Shown: positions 6,168 through 6,896 of the stretch, piece after piece
How the letters are laid out: each line of letters starts with the position of its first letter
Position numbering within the stretch: the first letter of the stretch is position 1
Assembly: GCA_026389635.1 (NCBI GenBank)
Contig: JAPLHM010000202.1
Location: forward strand, 1 to 6,896
Reading direction: 5' to 3'
DNA: 6,896 bases
Source of the DNA: Chloroflexota bacterium
GTDB lineage: Bacteria; Chloroflexota; Dehalococcoidia; GIF9; UBA5629
Notes under the pieces: model-generated
What the model was told of the DNA's origin: nothing
Seen by the model: the letters and a program-made list of their open reading frames with translations, nothing else
Database searches by the model: none
Position numbers and translations under genes: made by a program

Positions 6168-6896
6168 ATGGTAGGTATCAAGTCGTATGGCGCGCACATA
6201 CCCAGGTTCCGTTTGGATCGTAATATCATGCAGATGGCCCTCTTGTTCCTGGGCTTTGCCCCGCTGAGGGGTGAAAAAGCAGTGGCCAACTGGGATGAAG
6301 ACAGCATCACCATGGCTGTGGCTGCTGCCAAGGACTGCCTGAACGGGGAAGACCTCGGGAAGGTGGACGGGCTCTATTTTGCCTCCACTTCCCAAACGTA
6401 CGCCCTCAGGCAGAACGCAGGCATTGTTGCCGCTGCGTTGGACATCAAGACGGATTCCCGGACAGCGGATTTTACGGATTCCACCAAGTCCGGTACCGGC
6501 GCATTGCTGGCAGCCGCCGATGCAATCGCGGCAGGCTCTCTCAATAGCTGCCTGGTTTGTGCCGCTGACCTCCGTGTCAGCAAGGTCGGCAGCAACGGTG
6601 ATTACACTTACGGTGACGGCGCGGCTTCCTTTTTGCTGGGCAAGGACGATGTCATTGCTACGATCGATGGCTCATACTCCACCACGCATGATTTCGTGGA
6701 TCGGCGGCGCCTCGAAGGCGAGCGCCTGGAGCATATGTGGGAGGAACGCTTCATCCGCGATGCCGGCTACATGAAATTTATACCCGAGGCAGCGGCAGGA
6801 CTGGTCAAGAAATTCAACCTCAACGCTAAGGATTTTTCCAAGGTTATTTACGCCTGCGCGTTTACCGGTGCGCACGCCGCGCTGGGCAGGACCCTC
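6168..6896 (+). CDS. HMG-CoA-synthase-like thiolase-fold protein, N-terminal part
   Basis: The frame is open from the ATG at 6168 to the window edge, giving 243 residues of an incomplete protein. It resembles the 3-hydroxy-3-methylglutaryl-CoA synthase / ketoacyl synthase III group of the thiolase superfamily. It opens with GIKSYGAHIPRFRLDR, followed by WDEDSITMAVAAAKDCL. The nucleophile region FTDSTKSGTGALLAA comes at about residues 102-116, then NSCLVCAADLR and a YGDGAASFLLG block. The expected catalytic Cys before the K-x-G-T motif is Thr at residue 106, so classic acyl-Cys chemistry is doubtful. In some bacteria such proteins are fused to, or encoded beside, a DUF35/OB-fold partner and act in acyl-CoA degradation clusters; that part would lie beyond the window. 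The dehydrogenases upstream suggest a role in the same pathway. The fold call is good; the reaction is unknown. Confidence 0.8.
   Translation, partial: MVGIKSYGAHIPRFRLDRNIMQMALLFLGFAPLRGEKAVANWDEDSITMAVAAAKDCLNGEDLGKVDGLYFASTSQTYALRQNAGIVAAALDIKTDSRTADFTDSTKSGTGALLAAADAIAAGSLNSCLVCAADLRVSKVGSNGDYTYGDGAASFLLGKDDVIATIDGSYSTTHDFVDRRRLEGERLEHMWEERFIRDAGYMKFIPEAAAGLVKKFNLNAKDFSKVIYACAFTGAHAALGRTL

Noticed and set aside
6379..6774. Open frame of 131 codons inside the HMG-CoA-synthase-like gene
   Set aside because: It is rich in R, P and S, as out-of-frame GC-rich DNA tends to be, and it lies wholly within a well-supported coding frame.

Overview
The window holds eight coding pieces from a bacterium of moderate GC content. 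The genes look chromosomal: short gaps, ordinary Shine-Dalgarno sites, and no tRNA, rRNA, CRISPR array or insertion sequence that I can see. The gene mix resembles anaerobic or facultative acyl-CoA degraders such as Dehalococcoidia-type Chloroflexota, some Desulfobacterota or Actinobacteria. It includes a PlsY acyltransferase, a membrane glycosyltransferase, a TetR regulator, paired acyl-CoA dehydrogenases and an HMG-CoA-synthase-like thiolase-fold protein. The taxon is only a guess from gene content.

Left part (1-2753, all plus strand). The window opens inside an FGGY-family carbohydrate kinase, of which only the C-terminal half is present. A 150-bp gap follows, with a 16-bp direct repeat next to a plausible sigma70-type promoter. 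Then come plsY (acyl-phosphate:glycerol-3-phosphate acyltransferase) and, 24 bp later, a family 2 glycosyltransferase with membrane anchors. The glycosyltransferase is split between two reading frames near position 2370, consistent with loss of one G from a G run. plsY and the glycosyltransferase probably form a membrane-lipid or glycolipid operon.

Right part (2746-6896). A minus-strand TetR-family regulator converges on the glycosyltransferase, overlapping it by 8 bp, and diverges from two plus-strand acyl-CoA dehydrogenase genes. The 231-bp divergent region carries a strong promoter match (TTGACA, 18 bp, TATAAA) and several inverted repeats that could be TetR operators. The two dehydrogenases are 17 bp apart and look complementary. 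The first keeps a catalytic-type Glu at the helix-G position known from isovaleryl-CoA and long-chain dehydrogenases. The second appears to lack the Glu at both known positions. This is the pattern of heteromeric alpha2beta2 acyl-CoA dehydrogenases such as mycobacterial ChsE4-ChsE5. After a 165-bp gap with a 9-bp-arm inverted repeat, an HMG-CoA-synthase-like gene begins and runs off the right edge. Its expected active-site Cys position is Thr.

Inferred working model: an inducible beta-oxidation-type module for a bulky or branched acyl-CoA, controlled by the divergent TetR regulator. The dehydrogenase pair would make the enoyl-CoA, and the thiolase-fold protein would act in a later carbon-carbon bond step. 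The substrate cannot be read from this sequence.
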